Positions 33,926 through 44,186 of a stretch of 64,000 nucleotides of DNA are shown in pieces; position 1 is the stretch's first letter, and the number at the start of each line of letters is the position of its first letter. Under the pieces are notes generated by a model, which did not search any database, was not told the origin of the DNA, and worked only from the letters and a program-made list of their open reading frames with translations. Source of the DNA: Paramacrobiotus metropolitanus (taxonomy: Eukaryota > Tardigrada > Eutardigrada > Parachela > Macrobiotidae); contig NW_026570346.1 in assembly GCF_019649055.1 (NCBI RefSeq), positions 62,001 through 126,000 of the forward strand. Reading direction: 5' to 3'. The position numbers and the translations under genes were made by a program.

Positions 33926-34897
33926 GGCTGCCGATCACTTCGGCCGTTTTCGTTTCGGCCGCGGTCAATTCGGCCAAAGTTTTTCGGCCGCCATTCACTT
34001 CGGCCGTCGTTCACTTCGGCCGTCATTCACTTCGGCCACGGATCACTTCGGCCACACTACATTTCGGCTGATGCTCATTTTGGTCTGATTCGAACAAGCG
34101 AACGTTATATAAAAAATTGGTACCAAATGATGAATGGACATGCAATCGCGGAAAGTTAAAAAAAACTGAACGAAAAGAAACACAATTGATCATTCGTCTT
34201 AGAGGTTAGCGAATTATCGGAATACAAGGAAAAACTAAAGGAATAAGCACAAGACAGCGAAAAATATGAACCAATAAAAAAACCAAGGACGACCACATGA
34301 ACCCTACCGTCACAAAGGCGAAGGCTAAGAAGGCTAGGAAACACTTAAAACCAAAAATACAAAGAAACCATAAAATACAAGAATGCCTGGAAAAGCTTAA
34401 AGAATCCAAAAAAACCAAGCAAACCTATGAAACGAGAGAAACCAAAAAAACCTAAGAAACCTAAGGAGCCTAGAAAACCTAAGAAACCTAAGAAGCCTAG
34501 AAAACCTAAGAAACCTAAGGAATCTAAGAAGCCTAAAAAACCTAAGAAACCTAAGAAGCCTAAAAAACCTAAGAAACCTAAGGAGCCTAGAAAACCTAAG
34601 AAACCTGAGAAATCTAAGAAGACAGAATACCTAAGAAACCAAAGAAACCTAACCAACCTAAGAAACCTAAGTAGCCTAAGAAGCCTAAGAAGCCTAAGAA
34701 GCCTAAGAAACCTAAAAAACCTAAGAAAAGCTACAAAAATCTGCGAAAATTGAATTGCTGCTGCCGAAAAATGTACTGCTGCCGAAATGAGCGGTGGCCG
34801 AAGTGAACGCCGGCCGAAGTGAGCTCGGCCAAAATGAACGTTGGCCGAAGTGATCATGTACGGCCGAAATGTAACGCGGACGAAGTGATCGGACGCG
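33926..34897. mobile_element. 972-bp non-autonomous element with CACTTCGGCC arrays (Mutator/foldback-like)
   Basis: The left 160 bp holds at least six copies of (t)tcacttcggcc-type units. The right 130 bp holds the inverse (ggccgaagtga). The outermost copies read ccgatcacttcggcc and ggacgaagtgatcgg. Flanking CTAAAGATT on both sides is a 9-bp duplication as expected for Mutator-like elements. The interior contains the 9-bp minisatellite at 34430-34735. No transposase frame exists. A further degenerate unit (tggccgcaattacg) just outside the left end leaves that boundary slightly open. Confidence 0.7.
34430..34735. repeat. Expanded 9-bp minisatellite (AACCTAAGA)
   Basis: About 33 imperfect units of aacctaaga/aacctaagg/agcctaaga occur here. 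Because 9 is divisible by 3 it opens a Lys-Pro-rich frame on one strand and a Phe-Leu-rich frame on the other, neither meaningful. Confidence 0.9.
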
Positions 34898-34906
34898 CTA
34901 AAGATT
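34898..34906. repeat. 9-bp target-site duplication, right
   Basis: CTAAAGATT, matching 33917-33925. Confidence 0.65.
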
Positions 34907-36250
34907 TACCCAATGATAGTTGTCTGACGTTAGCGGAAGCCATATTGGAATGCTGACGTATTACATTGCAGGCCTAAGGTTCGACACCAGCAAAAAACTG
35001 TGGTTCCTTGCTTAACTAAAACGGTTGAATTTGTTGCGCTGTATCCACTAAGATATTACATTTTCATTATGCCACCGTATCCAAAACGAACGGAAGAACG
35101 AGTGCAATTCCGTTCTGCACAAGTAGCCGTATTATTATAGAGATCCCAAATTGTTTCTATTTAAGCTGCGCTTTTTTTTGCACCTGGTGGCCGTGGAGCA
35201 TCTTTATAGTTCGCGGATTACTACGAGCAAAAGCTTCTCTCGCCGGTCTGGACAAGGAATTATCATGGCTATGCAGATGAAGTACGTATGCGGCAATGCA
35301 TGTCATGGATTCTCGTTATGATTCTGAATAATAATAACTACGCAATCGGCAATCGTCTGGAGTTAGAGCAGGCACAAGCAGCTTGCAGTTTCGTGTTTTT
35401 ATTACCGATGTATCTGGCCGAACGAATTCAGCCATACCTGCGTAACTCGCTTGGGCGCGATTGTGATGGACATCTAAGAACTCCCTGACAGCGAACCCAA
35501 CGAAGGTAGTTTCTTCAACTTTCTTTGAGGGTTGCTAGACATCTCTGTAAAAATAAAAAAATTCTTAATAATGTTTTGCAGAAAGAAGTTTCGGCCAATC
35601 CAATACAGGTACGAAATATTCAGATCTTATTAAAATGTCACCTTTACCATGGTGCTGCCGCCGCCTGGCAGAGGCGAAGAAAAACCATAAGCACGGATAA
35701 TTTCAGTTTCTCTGCTTTGGTTTTTAAAACAAAGGGCGTGTGGGGTAAGAAGTGAAATGTAAGATGTCTACACTTGGTAAGATGCTTTTTGAGAGGACAC
35801 AGGAGAAACGGTCGACTCAGTTTTTGAAGCGGAGATCGGTGTTGTTTTAATGCGAGGTAACGCTGCTTGTGTTCAGGCAACGTTTTGTATCGGTAAGAGA
35901 CTGGATGAAGTGTGTTATGTGTTGAAATGGTGAAATGTGAAATTCTGCGTTTAACCTATACTAATGCGAATAACCCAATAAATTACATAAGCCTTTTGCG
36001 CAAAGCTTACAAACAGTCTTACTGTAGGGGTCGCTAGAATAAAAATATTAGTTTCTTATACTCTTATGTTTTCTTAGTTTCTTAGTCGTCGCCCTCGTGA
36101 CGGTTGACGCGTAAGGTCAACGGTGTGTTCGTCGACTTGGTGTTGGTTTACAAAATGTCGATGAGTTGTAATCTGGCTTCATTTTCACCAGGTTTTATGT
36201 ATCTGCTCAGTGCGAGCGTTTTGTTATATCAGGTAATTTTCCCCGATTCA
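34907..36250. other. Intergenic, nothing recognised
   Basis: Small frames at 35288-35488 and 35644-35880 have no motif or splice context that I can identify. Confidence 0.4.
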
Positions 36251-38085
36251 CTACTCGTATCATCAGTCGTATGGTCGTTCAAGTGGAACAGTATGTTAAG
36301 TGAATGGGAGACGGTCGTGCAAGTGGGACACCCGAATTAACAAATTCCACAAACCAATTTCCTTCTGGTTTTTTTCTATACTCGAGTAAGCTCGAACCAT
36401 TACTTTAAACGTGTTAAAACGCTTTTAGCAGAACCAAAGCCCATTAAACATTTCAGATTTCTCCACAGTGCCCATGACAGAAACCGCATTACCACGCTGT
36501 ATCTCTAAAGACAGTCGCTGTCGTAGAAATTCATGTGAGCGGGCTTCTCCAGAATGAGCCCGTAATCTCTGTTCTAATTCTTTGATGATAACAATGGCCG
36601 ATGGACCCCACGGGCCCATTGTCTCGAAACCGATAGGCTAGGTGCAAAAATAGAACGGCCGTCTAGATAAGAATATAAACTAGACTCTCTCTTCTGCTTG
36701 CACGGCGGCCGATCCTGCGCGAACCGATGTGGATTTAATGTGGGAAGCGGCGACAGTATCCACACAGGTGACATCCCATGCCTGGCATGCCAGACACATT
36801 CCTCTTTCTCTGCCATGCAAAAGTTGTGCATTCATCCGGACGACGTTCGCGAGTGTGGGAAGTGCCCCGGGGTTCAAGTTTTGCTGGGATTCCGGCCGAA
36901 ACAAGAGCGCGACATATAATGCTGTTGAGCCCACCATGCCGAGGATGTCTGCCGGTGGAGAAAGGGCAAGATAGGCCGTGATGTCCGTAAGCGCCGACGG
37001 GCTTTAAACATTTCGTGCAACTGTGCGGTTCACAAATCTTGGCGCCGAGTCTGAGGCCAACTGAAATCTTTGTTGTGTCATCGTCGAGAAGATTGTCGAT
37101 GTGAGCGGAAGGTAAGGCGTTGAGCCAAACACCGGCTTCCGGTTTCGACTGAGCGAGGAGGCGCGCCTTGTTGACTTCGTCGTTTCGGTACACATCCAGC
37201 AATGTAAGCGCGATGTGCCCTATACAAAGTACTTGAAATTTAAAAAAAAAACTCAACCCGTTTTCTTGCAATTGCATCGGTAAAAAAACAGCGACGAAAC
37301 GCTTATGCCACGCCACCCGAGCCTCTGCACTACACCAGATATCTGCAGTAACCACCTCATTTGTGCGCCTGTGCGGTTTAATTTGCATTTAGTCCTCTTC
37401 AGTGCATTTCATTTCTTTTCTCAAACTTAATGTTTGTTTCTTGAGTTGCGGTGTGATATCTACTGAATAAACATTGATATGGAGAAACGTATCGTATCGG
37501 CTTGTTGCTGTCTACGACGTCCGCGGAGGAGATGCTGTCCGAAAAACCAAAGAAGAAGAAAGCGGCACCGAAGCCCAAACCAAAACGTTCCCGTTGATTA
37601 TCGCTGGTCTTTCAGTGCTTTGAAATTTATTAACCTGTGCTTACTAACCTGTGATTTTTGTTAACAGATAACCGGTGATCCCAATAACCCGTGATTTTTT
37701 TTATTAATTTTAGCAAATTTTTTTGTTCTCGTTGATTCAGGCATTTTAGGAGTTGAATAAATGTTTTATTGATTAAAACGCACTGGCGCAGCCGCACAAA
37801 TGAGGTGGTTACTGCAAATATCTGGTGTAGTGCAGTGGCTCGAGGGTGGCGTGGCTTAAGCGCTTCGTCACTGTTTTTATATCGATGGAATTGCAAGAAA
37901 ACGGGTAAAGTTTTTGAAAAGTTTCAAGTACTTTGCATAGGACACACTGAGCTTACTCGAGTTAAGGAAAAAACGAGAAGGAAATTGGTTTGTGGAATTT
38001 GTTTTTTTCGGGTGTTCCACTTGAACGATCGTCTCCCATTCATTTAACATACTGTTCCACTTGAACGACCATATGAGATGAGTAG
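36251..38085. mobile_element. GGTCGTTCAAGTGG-family inverted-repeat element with nested insertion
   Basis: The left end reads ctactcg...atggtcgttcaagtgg, aagtgaatgggagac, ggtcgtgcaagtggg. The right end is its inverse (ccacttgaacgaccat ... gagtag). After removal of a nested retroelement (36394-37203) the left arm continues at 37204 and matches the right arm through cgttttcttgcaatt and acgccacc to gtgcggtttaa, so arms exceed 250 bp. The core (about 37390-37770) contains a short frame ending in KPKKKKAAPKPKPKRSR, unassigned. It is related to 53620-54299, 13792-13920, and pieces of 6090-6545, 28835-29300 and about 58440-58640. Confidence 0.7.
36394..37203 (-). pseudogene. Truncated retrotransposon, RT C-terminal domain, nested
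   Basis: The minus strand gives KARLLAQSKPEAGVWLNALP, TTKISVGLRLGAKICEPHSC, GHHGLSCPFSTGRHPRHGGL and LEPRGTSHTRERRPDECTTF. Then, in shifted frames, come WDVTCVDTVAASHI, YSYLDGRSIFAP and MGPWGPSAIVIIKELEQRL, finishing EFLRQRLSLEIQRGNAVSVM. I recall this order (SGAWL.ALP, VGLRLG..LC.PH.C, G.HGLSC..S.GR..RH, RPDG...W) from the region after the RT domain of widespread invertebrate retroelements. It is 5'-truncated, has two or more frameshifts, and is flanked by GTAAGCTC/GTAAGCGC (36386-36393, 37204-37211), a probable 8-bp target duplication. The clade is not determined. Confidence 0.75.
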
Positions 38086-38158
38086 GCATGCATTTTGCTA
38101 AGGTCAACTGTCATGTTTCTTCGAAGGTTTAAACATGCAATGGAACTGAACTAACACT

Positions 38159-38527
38159 CAAGAAAAAAATTCGTCATTAAAAGTGTCGGAACGAGAGTCA
38201 GAGAATCGAGACCTAAAGCAATATTTGTTTGTTGATTGTAAGCTTAACTTCGACTGCGTAGTAATACCAAGCGGCTGCAAAAATAATTCAGTCTTACTAA
38301 CCATAAATGCTAATTTTAATCTGGGCCTTGTTGATTTCAATTCAAACTGTTCTGCTGCCATTAATCAGGCGTCCGAGATAACGGCTTTTTGCTCTAAAGT
38401 AAATCAATTAGCTAACCAGAACAACTACATAAAAGTTAAATATCTGCAGAAAACAAGAGTATCTGTATTGCCAGTTACTAGGCAAAGTTTTCATGTGGAT
38501 GTACAATACACATGTAGCCTTCCATGA
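38159..38527 (+). CDS. Cysteine-containing orphan exon candidate
   Basis: An open frame from 38150 to the stop at 38527 contains LKQYLFVDCKLNFDCVVIPS, GCKNNSVLL, NSNCSAAINQASEITAFCSK and FHVDVQYTC. It has six cysteines, regular hydrophobic alternation and low repeat content, which suits a secreted beta-rich domain. There is no ATG; an AG at 38162 could serve as acceptor. No partner exon was found. A chance frame cannot be excluded. Confidence 0.3.
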   Translation, partial: QEKNSSLKVSERESENRDLKQYLFVDCKLNFDCVVIPSGCKNNSVLLTINANFNLGLVDFNSNCSAAINQASEITAFCSKVNQLANQNNYIKVKYLQKTRVSVLPVTRQSFHVDVQYTCSLP

Positions 38528-39030
38528 GCGCAAACTTTGCGCTGCGCAAGTTCTTAGCCATTGAATCCTGAACAATGTTTATCAAAACAATTACTACTCT
38601 TAAGTAGCACGTTAATCTAGTCATCAATCTCATTCTGTCAACGTTTTTTAGGGCATCGTAACAATTTTCTGCCAGGATTTCGTCGATGTCGTCCCGCGCT
38701 ATCTGTCATTTTGATGACTATTGCCTATTAAAGAATCACAAATCATATTTCAACGGTTCGCCTTTATCTGTCGACTGTCCCCATCCCATCCTATCTGCTA
38801 ATTGCTACCGCACTAAAATTGCATCGATCTGCTTGTATCGGTAAGTGGATAGTTTGGTTAGCAGTTCGCGTTTACGTCTTGGAAACAATTTTTTACGCTC
38901 TCCGTTTGAGGACAGAAACTTGGTGCAAGTGATTGAAGGACGGTTCTTCGACCCAAGATAGGTAGAAGACAAACAAACCGACTCCTAGAGTAAATAGATG
39001 ACAAAGTCACAAAATTTTGTGACGGCCCAA
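38528..39030. other. Intergenic, nothing recognised
   Basis: No structure stands out. Confidence 0.4.
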
Positions 39031-39277
39031 GTGGTCGCGGGACATTTCGTCGTGGGACATTTCGCCACACGTTTCTCGTCCCAGCGGCTAATTTGATTTG
39101 GGTTAACTCGTTTTGCAGCCGTTTTGTTGTGTGACATTTGGTAGCCCGACTTTTTGAGAGTCCAAAAGTTATCGACCGATTTATGGCAACGAACAATCAT
39201 ATAACTATCTGCCACAAAAGCGAGTTGTCCTTAGACGAAATGTCCGTAAAACCAAATGTCCCGCAACGACCTGTCAC
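39031..39277. mobile_element. 247-bp MITE-like element with GGACATTT ends
   Basis: The left end reads gtggtcgcgggacatttcg and gtgggacatttcgcc. The right end is the inverse with acgaaatgtcc, aaatgtcccgc and cgacctgtcac. Subterminal repeats of gggacattt occur on both sides. I see no convincing target duplication. A solo-like end lies at 18985-19040. Confidence 0.6.
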
Positions 39278-40009
39278 TAAGCCGACAAAATTGCTCTCTA
39301 ACAAGTAACAACTGATGACAAATTCAACCATGACTTTCCTGGGCATACACACCAGACGCCGACGACGGCCTTATCGAATTTTTTATACACGAACAAGTAG
39401 GCGCATAGGGTGATACGACTATAATCATTTTTAATGGCTCCGGACATAATACTTCAGTACCGAAATCGCGACACCACCCTTCATCACCATCAGACCCGCG
39501 ATACCACTTTTTAATTAATACTTTTTATTTTATTCAGTACAGACTACAGAGGTATTTTTATTTTGTTCAGCAGCAGGTAAAACCGTGAACATAAAACCAA
39601 GAAATTTCATAGATAGACAGTAAGACAAATCAGTACACCCATTCTCGTATGAAGATGTTGGACTTGGAGCCAAAGTCAGATCGCAGAATTTTGTCAGTAT
39701 TCCTTGAGTATTCCAATCCGGGCAAACGTCGCAGTACGTTTGTCTCCGCGGGTAGGGATTTACACTTACAAATTTCGTACGAATCCCTTCGCTGTTCAGC
39801 TGGCTGATGATAAAAACGTATTTTTTTACCGTTTGAGAATTTGAGTGTGCTGTGTGCTTAATGTCTCCGATGATCAGGCGTAGGCTGAGGTTGCCTGCAC
39901 GAGGTCGCAGATTACTCAAACCAGAAAGGGCGTTTACAGTAGCGAAAGCCTAACGCAAAGGAAAACCGTACTCAACAGCGATAATTCAGAGTAAACAGTA
40001 ACAATCAAC
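39278..40009. other. Intergenic, nothing recognised
   Basis: The minus frame at 39530-39919 lacks an ATG context or motif that I trust. Confidence 0.4.
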
Positions 40010-40269
40010 ATGAGCAAAACATTTAGTCCAATTCAAATTCACCCACTTAATGTCATCAGGAGATACACTGGAGCAGTTGATGTACACGTACAACTCCTAA
40101 AGGAGCAGGATCTCGTTTCACGGACTGGCCATAAGGGAGTCAAAACTTGGTTAGCTTTGAAATTTCCGACCATCCGAAAAGTTGGTTCCAACGGCCTGCA
40201 CAGCGTGAAGATGGACATGCAGCGCTACCATCTGAAGCGTCCTACCTGCAATAAAATTAGAGAAAGCAG
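40010..40269 (+). CDS. Possible first exon, function unknown
   Basis: The frame starts ATGAGCAAAACA (MSKTFSPIQIHPLNVIRRY), contains LLKEQDLVSRTGHKG and KMDMQRYHLKRPTC, and reaches an excellent donor, AAAGCA|GTAAGT, at 40269/40270. No downstream exon is recognised before the element at 40510. It could be a real 5' exon whose continuation was lost, or chance. Confidence 0.35.
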
Positions 40270-40501
40270 TAAGTGAAACTTTTGACTGTCGATATTGCCC
40301 GGAGTGGAAGTAGAATGTTTTGTTTTGAAGTGACTTTCCATCTTCCCAGAGCTCGAAGACATATTCCGCTTTAGAAACAGTTGTACTGTATGTGGATAGC
40401 TGCTACAGCTCGTCCCGTGATTTGGCATGCTGAAGTGTATAGTGTCCAATTTTGCTCGAATATTTAAGGCTTGCTACTGCGTATATGCAGTATAAAATCT
40501 T

Positions 40502-40509
40502 AGAAATGG
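40502..40509. repeat. 8-bp target-site duplication, left
   Basis: AGAAATGG, repeated exactly at 41375-41382. Confidence 0.85.
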
Positions 40510-41374
40510 GGGTCGGCCTACTTTACCTTTGCCTGTCCTTTGCCTTTCCCGCCCTTTGCCTTTTCAGTACGCCCTTTCCTACTTTGCCTTCGCCGGCGAG
40601 ATTACCTTCACCGTCCCGGGTGACCTTTGAAAAACACCGTTTCGAAGCTCGTCCAGTAAATTAACCTTTAAACGCATGTACGAACACATAATACTGTAAC
40701 TGCAAGTCTTTGCCGCTGTATGGTCTGCGTAAAGAACGCGCAAACGTTTGAATAAAGGAACGATAATGCGAACTAACGCAATCGCAAAGTTACCGTAATA
40801 CAGAGTTCAAAGCAGTGCTGTGACAGCGGAAGACGAAAAGGAACACGCTCAAATGTTTCGTAACGGACTTTTGTTTCAAAAAAAGCTGTCAACTGTTGAG
40901 GCAACATGTTCAAAGTTACTGCATGAGAAGTGGTTTCTACAGAAACTTCTACAGTTTCATACGAGTACCATAAAGAAACTAACTGCCTAACTACCGGTAA
41001 AACGATTTATACATTACCGTGTTTCGATGTTGTTTTATGTTTGATTGCGTTCGGACTGTTGTAAATTGTGGGGTGTCTGTAGCTTTTTTCGTGGGGATCT
41101 GAATAATACAATTGCCAATGAAAATGCGTTTTTAAATTTTATGCTTCGAACAGCACAAAGAATCTCTGTGCTGTGCTGATAGTCGCATCTTTTAAACAGT
41201 AGAGTGGCTAATTTTTAAAAGGTTACTAGTAATTGACGAGGCAGGCTTTTGAAACGGTGTTTTGCATAGGTCACCCGGGACGGTGAAGGCAATCTCGCCG
41301 GCAGAGGCAAAGGTATAGTAGAAAGGGGCATATTGAAAAGGCAAAGGGCGGGCAGAGGTAAAGTAGGCCGACCC
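40510..41374. mobile_element. 865-bp hAT-like non-autonomous element
   Basis: The terminal inverted repeats begin GGGTCGGCCTACTTTACC and remain similar for about 165 bp (shared gccggcgagatt, ccttcaccgtcccgggtgacc, aaaacaccgtttc). Perfect AGAAATGG flanks both ends. An 8-bp duplication is typical of hAT (also of some other superfamilies). The left arm has an extra ctttgcctttcccgc-type duplication. The interior has no transposase frame. Confidence 0.85.
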
Positions 41375-41382
41375 AGAAATGG
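41375..41382. repeat. 8-bp target-site duplication, right
   Basis: AGAAATGG, matching 40502-40509. Confidence 0.85.
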
Positions 41383-42839
41383 CGGTATGTCCTTCACACC
41401 CACCCCCCTCCGGCTCCCACCGCCAGGAAACCACACAGTTTATGGCCGAATTTCAGGGATTTAGAAATAGGTTGAAGTAGAAAGGGTCAGGCTATTTTGT
41501 AAACCCAGCATACTGAGATTCTGGAAAAAATGCGATTTTTAATGAAATTTTATGTCGAAAGGGTGTGCTGCCGCTGCGCGAAAAGTTATATGCTCCTAGC
41601 GGAGCCTGGTCTAGTTTGTATGAAAATTACTGTGTTTCGCACATACGTTTGCTCTGGATGAATATCAGTAAATTTGACAGTTAAAAAAAAAGGGTTCCAA
41701 GTAAATTACATGAAAGAATAAAATCAGCACAGGGACGAAGGGAGCAAATTTTTGACAAATTAGCACTTGGCTGTCTCACCCTCTGTAATAAGTTCTATCA
41801 GATAAGCATAAAAAGTCCATGGCAAAATCCTGATCGGATATCTGGAGTACCTGTCAGTTTAGTGATATAGATATTATGATAATATAATATATTTATGGGT
41901 GTGTGTGTGAGGCGTACGGGCCTGCGTGACGTGCTTTGGAGTACTTACTTACACTCACATACATGCTGTATTGCCTCTCTCTTTTGTACGTACAGTACGT
42001 GTGCTGCTGCAGCGGCACTCTCCGCTGAAGCGGGTATAAATTAAATATCGCGTGCTCAAACACGAGCCACACTTGCTCTCTCGTCTCTCTGTCGCAGTAT
42101 GACTCAGCGTTTATACGCTGGATAGAATCTATAGAAGAAGAAGTATGTGTCATATCTGCGCGTGTTACTTCGATTTGAATTGCTTACAGAAATTAAAGTC
42201 AGGATCAGATAAAGCGATCCAACGTGTGAACCGTAAAATTTTTAGAAATGGAAAAAAAACTACTACCATAAGCGAGCTGCGCAGATAAACATTTTGAGCA
42301 AGTAAGCTGGCCTTGTAACGATTGTTCAGTAACATTACCAGTCTGATAACGTATAATGCGGTGCATTGCCTATAGGCTACAGTACAAAGTAAAATTTACT
42401 TCTAATTATTTCGTTTCCCCCACGCCCTGTTGACCATAGTGCATGAATTAATTTTTTTAACTGTTATTCATCTGCATACTCCGGTCATTCTAATCCATAA
42501 TGCAGTACTATTACATATCATTAAGATCGCTATCTGCAGCTATTCCTTAATCGTTAGAATGCTCATCTAATTTTGATCCGGCCGCCCGTCGAATTAAAAT
42601 AACTGTAAAGCTCTTCTGCTGCTGGTGTCCTTCAAAGCGAATTAACAGCTTATGCTTATTAAGATTCAGTATGTAATTACGGCTAATACTTTAGGTATCA
42701 ATGCGAACATATGTATTTGGAAGAAAAACTGTAATAAGAGTAATCGTAATAAGCTGAAATAAGTGTTCCCAATTTCGTTGCCCCATGCTGTGCTATTCTG
42801 TGCAACCCATAAGATTTTTATTATAAGTTTAAAGCGCTC
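41383..42839. other. Intergenic with one dispersed repeat
   Basis: Only 41900-42150 is structured (see the next entry). The remainder is AT-rich and unassigned. Confidence 0.4.
41900..42150 (+). repeat. Dispersed repeat, pair with 48270-48480
   Basis: Both copies share gtgtgctgctgca, ccgctgaagcgg, gagccacacttgctctctcg and cgcagtatgactcagcgtt in the same order and orientation. Divergence is moderate. The mobile element type is unknown. Confidence 0.75.
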
Positions 42840-44186
42840 ATTTAAAATTACTAAACAGCTCAACATAAAATCCCATACTCATTTCATGATAAAGGCCACA
42901 CGAAAACGCGCGTAAGTTTCAAATCAATTTTCCTATAGAATAAATTTTCTTACAAAAGAAAACATCATAAGAAAACGCAAGAAAACATAAGAAACATAAG
43001 ACACACGAGAAACATAAAAGCACAAGAAAACATAAGAGACAAAAGGAAATTTAAGAAAACATAATTATAAGGAAACGAATTTTAGCTGAACTTGTGTAAA
43101 CTCTTTGAAGATAGACCAAGAAAATTAAAGGTAGTTCAATACTGTACTATTTTCGTTCCAGGAATAATGGGTAAAATATTACGGTCTTCGCTGCGACGCT
43201 GCCGTCCACGGCCAGTTACTCCATGTTGTGGTTTTCGAACTGGCTGTAACTTGTACTCCCTCCGGTTGCAACTTCGGGCACAACTTTTGGATCAGCGTCC
43301 GGTGCTGGGGCTCCAGCGGTTGCGTTGTGGCGCTAAAAAATAAGATGGTCAACATTACGGAAATGATAATCGTATTTTGCAATATGAACCTCAAAAGCGA
43401 TTATTATTCCGTAATGTTCCCGGATTATCCACCTACACATCAGGAAAAATAAGTCCGCTCTTTCCCCCTTTTCGGTGGTAAGAAAAATTATACAAACGAT
43501 TACGATTAACAGTACATAATATATATTTTGTACGAGCACTTCCATTTTAGTGGAAGTTACAGTACTCTCACAAACAAAAAGGTAACTGTCTCTTGGTAGC
43601 GCCCGTACCGCTACCAAATACTTTTCTGTTACTACTTCTATGTGAAGATTTGAAGTTTAATGAGCCTAGACTGGTCTCTCATACACAGATGCAGCAGCCT
43701 TTATAGCTAGCTTGCAAATAGTATTAGAACATTAGTATGACTAACGTGTAACGTCAGAACATAAAATAGCTAGCACCATATATGGAGCATGCAAGATGAT
43801 GCAACATGCTAAAAAAACGTGGGTTGGATGATATCTAACACCCTATATTTACAGTTGTATATTTTATGTCTCTATATATACTTATACATGTAGCCTCAGC
43901 GGCCGAATAAACGGCCACAAGAACGAGCCTGTTTACTCTGCATTATTGTATATACGTAATCACTACGGATTGCGGTAATTTTGGTAAACTTGAGCATGCG
44001 CAACTTTTCAGTCATAAACTGTCAGTTGCATACAAAAAGCGTCAGCGGACGGTTTCTCAAATTGTTTGTTCTAAAATTTGCGCTTTAGCACTTCCGTTGC
44101 ATTGGTAATGTCCGCAATCCTCAGCGGCCGTTTGGCTTACGAACATTGCGACACTTCGAAATAATAAATCAGAAAACAGCCACACC
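42840..44186 (+). repeat. Tandem duplication, unit 1 (block Z relative)
   Basis: 42895-44155 and 44187-45565 are successive direct copies beginning acgaaaa.cgcgtaagtttc and ending cctcagcggccgtttggctta. Each contains a diverged block Z (compare 3600-4535), then a unique stretch (about 43580-43840), then the ccgaataaacggccacaaga segment. Frames such as NITEMIIVFCNMNL (plus) are kept among copies, but so are the antisense frames, so selection for coding is not shown. Confidence 0.85.

Noticed and set aside
34427-34753. Lys-Pro-rich frame (and the Phe-Leu-rich frame on the other strand)
   Set aside because: It is produced by the 9-bp minisatellite, whose period is divisible by three.
36778-36981. 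Plus-strand frames opposite the retroelement remnant
   Set aside because: They are antisense shadows of the recognised minus-strand polymerase tail.
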